From assembly GCA_003524565.1 (NCBI GenBank), contig DQGU01000060.1:368-8083 (forward strand): DNA of 7,716 bases, in the 5' to 3' direction. The notes beneath the pieces were generated by a model that was not told the DNA's origin, did no database searches, and worked only from the letters and a program-made list of their open reading frames with translations. Positions within the stretch are counted from its first letter, which is position 1, and the number at the start of each line of letters is the position of its first letter. Made by a program: the position numbers and the translations under genes. Source of the DNA: Rhodospirillaceae bacterium. GTDB lineage: Bacteria > Pseudomonadota > Alphaproteobacteria > Micavibrionales > UBA2020. Shown here one piece after another: positions 4,839-7,716 of this stretch.

Positions 4839-7716
4839 GTTGGTCGTGAGGGCGTTGAGATCGACAGAAACCCCCTCCAGAACCGCGATGGTCTGGAAAT
4901 GGCCGCTGCCGGTTGCATCGACCTGAACGATGGTGTTGCCGCCGGACTGGCTGACATTCACATAATCAGACAGGCTGTCCGTCAGCGGGTCGAAGCCCGT
5001 GAGGATGTTGCTGATATCCAGAACATCGCCTTCTGCAAGGCTGAAGTCCTTGATGGTATCAACGCCATGGTTGTCGGAGGTAAACAGGAACGTGTCCGCC
5101 CCCGTGCCGCCCCAGATAACGTCATTGCCCGAACCACCCCAGAGGATGTCATCGCCCGCACCGCCGTCGAGGGTATCGTTCCCCTCCTGACCGATGAGGA
5201 TGTCGTTACCGTTGCCGCCCGTGAGGGTATCAGCACCGCCTGCGCGGCCGCTGCCAGTACCAACCGATTCCTGCCCCAGCGTGAGGTAGTTGTCGCGGAT
5301 GTATTCCATCGTATCCGCACGCGTCCAGCCCGGGTCAACCGTGCTTTGGCCTGCTTCAAGTTTCGCGAAGACTTCCCAGCCGGCGCCCGGTGCCGTGCCA
5401 AGGCCGTGGGACGTCGCAAGGTCATCCGTGAACAGCGCGTCACCGAAAATCATATCGTTGCCGTCGCCGCCGACCAGATGGTCGCTACCGACGCCTTCGA
5501 GCTGGTTCAGCGGGCTTGCGCCGGACAGAGCCGCGTTCAGGTCATCCGGGTTTTTCACGTTGATGGCATCACCGTTGGAGGCGATTTCATCAATGTTGGC
5601 GATTTTGCTGCCGATGTCGATACCAACGCCGATGACAGTGCTGAGGTTTTGCAGCGCATCGATTTCGCTGGTGCCGTCAGTGCCACGGATTTGGTTCATG
5701 GATTCGGTTTCGCTACCCGTTTTGATAACGTTGCCGTCCATGTAGCGGTTCGGCTCGCCATCGGATACGAAGTAGGTATAGCTGTCCGCGCCGTCAATCG
5801 GGGCAGCGCTGTTAAGCCATGCAATCGCATCCTGCATCGGGTCTTCGTAGTTGGTGTAGCCGCCCGCGTTGCTCATGTTATAGAGGAACGAGATAGCCGC
5901 GCTGACACCCGCAGGCGTGGACACATCGAAGGTCGCACCCGGGTGCGCGTAGCTTTCGAACGGGATGATGTGAACTTTCACTTCACCGCCCTGATACGCG
6001 TGCAGGTCGCCCAGCAGATTTTCAACAGCTTTAATCAGTTTGTAGTATTTGCTGCTGGTGCTGGTGCGGCTGCCCATGGAACCGCTGATGTCGAGGATAA
6101 GAACAACGTTGTAGTCCTTATCAACCGGCGTGGATTTGCCGCCGCCGACGTCACCGACGAGGATGTCACCCGCTTTGCCACCGGTGATGACGCCGCTGCC
6201 GTCGCCCACTTCGTACGGCGTGGTCGAGGTGCCTTTGTCATCCACGTTTTCACCGACGATAAGGACGGGGTCGTAGCCTTTCAGCTGCAACAGAGCCGTG
6301 CTGGTATCGCCGTCGCCGTCTTTCAGCGTGTAGCGGAATTCATCCGACGCGCCTTCCGTTTCGCGGTTGAGCGTGTATTCATACGAGCCGTCAGAGAAGA
6401 TTTTGAGCTTGCCGTAGTTGCCCTCAATCTCCGCAAAGCCGCCGGCGGGTACGTTAATCGTGGTGCCGCCGTAGCTGATTTTGACGATGGTGTTGGTATC
6501 GTCCTGGCTCAGCTGGTCAGCCGCGCCCGCACCGCCGTTTTCGCCGGTGATGACGTTGCCCGACGTGCCGCCCTGCGTGACGTCATAGGTATTGACGTCG
6601 TTGTTCGCTTTCGGACCGTCGTCATAGACCTTGATGACGATGTTGGTCGTCGCGGTGTCGCCATCGCTGTCCGTCGCCAGAACCGCAAAGTTCAGGTTAA
6701 TGACATCGTTGTGGTTCGCCGTGTCTTTGTGGTCCAGCGTGCCGATGAGACGGAAGGTGTAGTTGCCGTCGTTCTGCAGTGTCAGCGTGAACACCTGTTT
6801 GCCGTTCGCATAACCGGTGATGACGTTGCCGACTTGCTGCGTGGTCACTTCGTGACCTTCAGACGTCAGCTTCGTACCGGCAACAGAGCCGTTGGCGGAG
6901 AAACCACCCGTCAGCTTGATGGTGCCCGGGGCATCGTCATAGAAGTTGACGTTCACCTTGCCGCTGGTCGAGACGTTGCCGCCCGGCAGATTGGTTTCAT
7001 CGACTTCTTTGGTGTCCGGCGTCGCAATCGTCGGCACGGAGTCCGGCGTCAGCTTCACTTTAACCGTCGTCGTGGTCGTGGCGGTGTTGTCGGACAGCGT
7101 TTGTTCGTTGTTGCCCGGCGTGGACAGCGTGACTTGCTCTTTCGACGTCGAAACAATCGTCAGGGTGAAGTCGAGGCTGCCGCCTTTGACCGTGTTGATT
7201 TTCAGACCGCTCAGCTGGTCCGTCGTCAGCGACCAGTCACCGTTTGCAAGCTTGGTGCCTGCAGACAGACTGTAGTTCGACGGTACGCCCTTGATGATGA
7301 CGCTCTCGATGGCTTCGGACCCGTCGGTGTCTTTGACGGACGTTGCGATGTTGAGCGCAACCTGATGCCCCTCTTCGGCCGTACCGGCAGAGGCAGACAG
7401 GTTCGGTGCATCGGCAACCGCATCGACATAAACGTTGGTCGTCGCGTTCGATTCAGCCGTGGTGCCGTTGGTCTGGGTCGCGGTGACTTTGACCGAAAGA
7501 CCGGTCAGGTCGCCATCGCTGTCAGCCGGCGGTTTCAGCGTCGGGCCACCGTTGAAGGATGCGCCCGGCGCCAGCGTAATCGACCAGGTTTTGGTCGCCG
7601 CATCGTAGGTACCGCCGTTGAGGTTGGTAATCGTCCAGCCCGCCGCCGTATCGATACCCGTGACGGTGATTTTCAGCGTTTCCGTCGGGTGATTCGGCGA
7701 GGTTTCGATTTTCAGC
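4821..7716 (-). CDS. Large RTX adhesin secreted by type I system, C-terminal 964 residues (5' end beyond window)
   Basis: Secreted or surface-held protein, probably a LapA/BapA-type biofilm or attachment adhesin. The frame is open from the right edge (first full codon at 7715) to TAG at 4821-4823; the GTG at 7056-7058 is internal, since the frame continues unbroken above it. Numbering from the edge: two Ig/cadherin-like modules (1-97 partial, 98-219); a T1SS-143-like module (about 256-366) bounded by YDDAP and YDDGP; a VCBS-like module (about 367-481) with TGENGGAGAADQLSQD and DGSYEYTLN; an RTX-like nonapeptide (512-520); a VWA domain (about 535-734) with MIDAS motif DISGS; one RTX nonapeptide (749-757); a spacer; five contiguous RTX nonapeptides (833-877); and a tail (878-964) resembling the VCA0849-type T1SS target signal. 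The visible part has no cysteine and is rich in Asp, Gly, Thr and Asn, as usual for calcium-binding RTX adhesins. Target and true length cannot be seen. Confidence 0.95.
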   Translation of the reverse strand, partial: LKIETSPNHPTETLKITVTGIDTAAGWTITNLNGGTYDAATKTWSITLAPGASFNGGPTLKPPADSDGDLTGLSVKVTATQTNGTTAESNATTNVYVDAVADAPNLSASAGTAEEGHQVALNIATSVKDTDGSEAIESVIIKGVPSNYSLSAGTKLANGDWSLTTDQLSGLKINTVKGGSLDFTLTIVSTSKEQVTLSTPGNNEQTLSDNTATTTTTVKVKLTPDSVPTIATPDTKEVDETNLPGGNVSTSGKVNVNFYDDAPGTIKLTGGFSANGSVAGTKLTSEGHEVTTQQVGNVITGYANGKQVFTLTLQNDGNYTFRLIGTLDHKDTANHNDVINLNFAVLATDSDGDTATTNIVIKVYDDGPKANNDVNTYDVTQGGTSGNVITGENGGAGAADQLSQDDTNTIVKISYGGTTINVPAGGFAEIEGNYGKLKIFSDGSYEYTLNRETEGASDEFRYTLKDGDGDTSTALLQLKGYDPVLIVGENVDDKGTSTTPYEVGDGSGVITGGKAGDILVGDVGGGKSTPVDKDYNVVLILDISGSMGSRTSTSSKYYKLIKAVENLLGDLHAYQGGEVKVHIIPFESYAHPGATFDVSTPAGVSAAISFLYNMSNAGGYTNYEDPMQDAIAWLNSAAPIDGADSYTYFVSDGEPNRYMDGNVIKTGSETESMNQIRGTDGTSEIDALQNLSTVIGVGIDIGSKIANIDEIASNGDAINVKNPDDLNAALSGASPLNQLEGVGSDHLVGGDGNDMIFGDALFTDDLATSHGLGTAPGAGWEVFAKLEAGQSTVDPGWTRADTMEYIRDNYLTLGQESVGTGSGRAGGADTLTGGNGNDILIGQEGNDTLDGGAGDDILWGGSGNDVIWGGTGADTFLFTSDNHGVDTIKDFSLAEGDVLDISNILTGFDPLTDSLSDYVNVSQSGGNTIVQVDATGSGHFQTIAVLEGVSVDLNALTTNGNLIA
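5085..5219 (-). repeat. RTX nonapeptide block (five contiguous repeats)
   Basis: Five in-frame nonapeptides follow the GGxGxDxUx pattern: GGNGNDILI, GQEGNDTLD, GGAGDDILW, GGSGNDVIW and GGTGADTFL. In this family such repeats bind calcium outside the cell and fold into a parallel beta-roll. They lie just before the C-terminal secretion tail, the usual position for driving folding after export. Two outlying copies occur upstream: GGDGNDMIF at 5445-5471 and the looser GGKAGDILV at 6156-6182. Confidence 0.9.
5514..6113 (-). other. Von Willebrand factor A domain within the adhesin
   Basis: About 200 residues beginning DYNVVLILDISGSMGS. The metal-ion-dependent adhesion site looks complete: DxSxS (DISGS), a Thr in GGYTNYEDP and an Asp in FVSDGEPN. 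The end of the fold is marked by VIGVGIDIG and an Asp-rich helix. VWA domains of this type bind ligands through a divalent metal, and they occur near the C-terminus of several T1SS adhesins, including LapA. The ligand here is unknown. Confidence 0.88.
7059..7715 (-). repeat. Tandem Ig/cadherin-like repeat modules at the cut end of the adhesin
   Basis: Two related modules are visible, the first incomplete: 7425-7715 and 7059-7424. Shared features are a core of the type 'GIDTAAGWTIT' or 'GVPSNYSLS', an NG followed shortly by W and a beta strand (KTWSITL, GDWSLTT), an 'LTGLSV' or 'LSGLKI' segment, and a closing Thr-rich strand. The second opens with DAVADAPNLSASAGTAEEG, a linker common in T1SS adhesin repeats. 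The copies have diverged. More copies beyond the edge are likely but not seen. Confidence 0.65.

Noticed and set aside
5085..5219. Possible CRISPR-like or satellite repeat from the regular 27-base periodicity
   Set aside because: The period is the 9-codon RTX repeat in a coding frame; the DNA units differ and there are no conserved repeats with unique spacers.
7056..7058. GTG as the start of the adhesin
   Set aside because: The same frame continues open for 219 more codons to the window edge and encodes repeat modules of the same adhesin, so this GTG is an internal valine codon.

Overview
The window holds four genes, all on the minus strand, that together form one locus for a type I secretion system (T1SS) and its large secreted adhesin. 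Read in the direction of transcription (right to left) the order is: the C-terminal 964 residues of an RTX adhesin whose 5' end lies beyond base 7716; a TolC-family outer-membrane channel; a LapB/LssB-type ABC transporter with a peptidase-like N-terminal domain; and an HlyD-family periplasmic adaptor that runs off the left edge at base 1. The layout matches the LapA-type biofilm adhesin systems of Proteobacteria (adhesin plus LapE, LapB and LapC equivalents). The moderately high GC content and the T1SS itself point to a Gram-negative proteobacterium. An alphaproteobacterium seems plausible from the general character of the sequences, but nothing in the window proves it.

Region by region: bases 1-1031 encode the adaptor (343 complete codons, 3' end missing). 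It overlaps the transporter gene by 8 bases. Bases 1024-3345 encode the transporter, which appears to start at TTG, with a 34-base gap to the channel gene at 3380-4708. The 112-base gap between the channel gene and the adhesin stop (4709-4820) is the only notable non-coding stretch. It contains a perfect 12-bp stem-loop, a perfect 12-bp palindrome, a pair of 7-base direct repeats and the channel gene's ribosome binding site. Bases 4821-7716 are adhesin throughout. No stretch over 300 bases lacks a gene, and I saw no tRNA, rRNA, mobile element or CRISPR array.

How the parts work together: the adhesin's glycine/aspartate-rich RTX repeats and C-terminal tail should be recognised by the inner-membrane ABC transporter. 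The adaptor bridges the periplasm to the TolC-like channel, and the adhesin is exported C-terminus first. The transporter's peptidase-like domain lacks the catalytic cysteine, so it probably docks substrate without cutting it. The visible adhesin carries, in order, Ig/cadherin-like repeat modules, a T1SS-143-like module, a VCBS-like module, a von Willebrand A (VWA) domain with an intact metal-binding motif, split RTX blocks and a VCA0849-type secretion tail.

This is a member of a known class of system rather than a wholly new one. The points most worth a second look are the cluster of inverted repeats at the adhesin/exporter boundary, the VWA domain lying between separated RTX blocks, and the degenerate peptidase domain.
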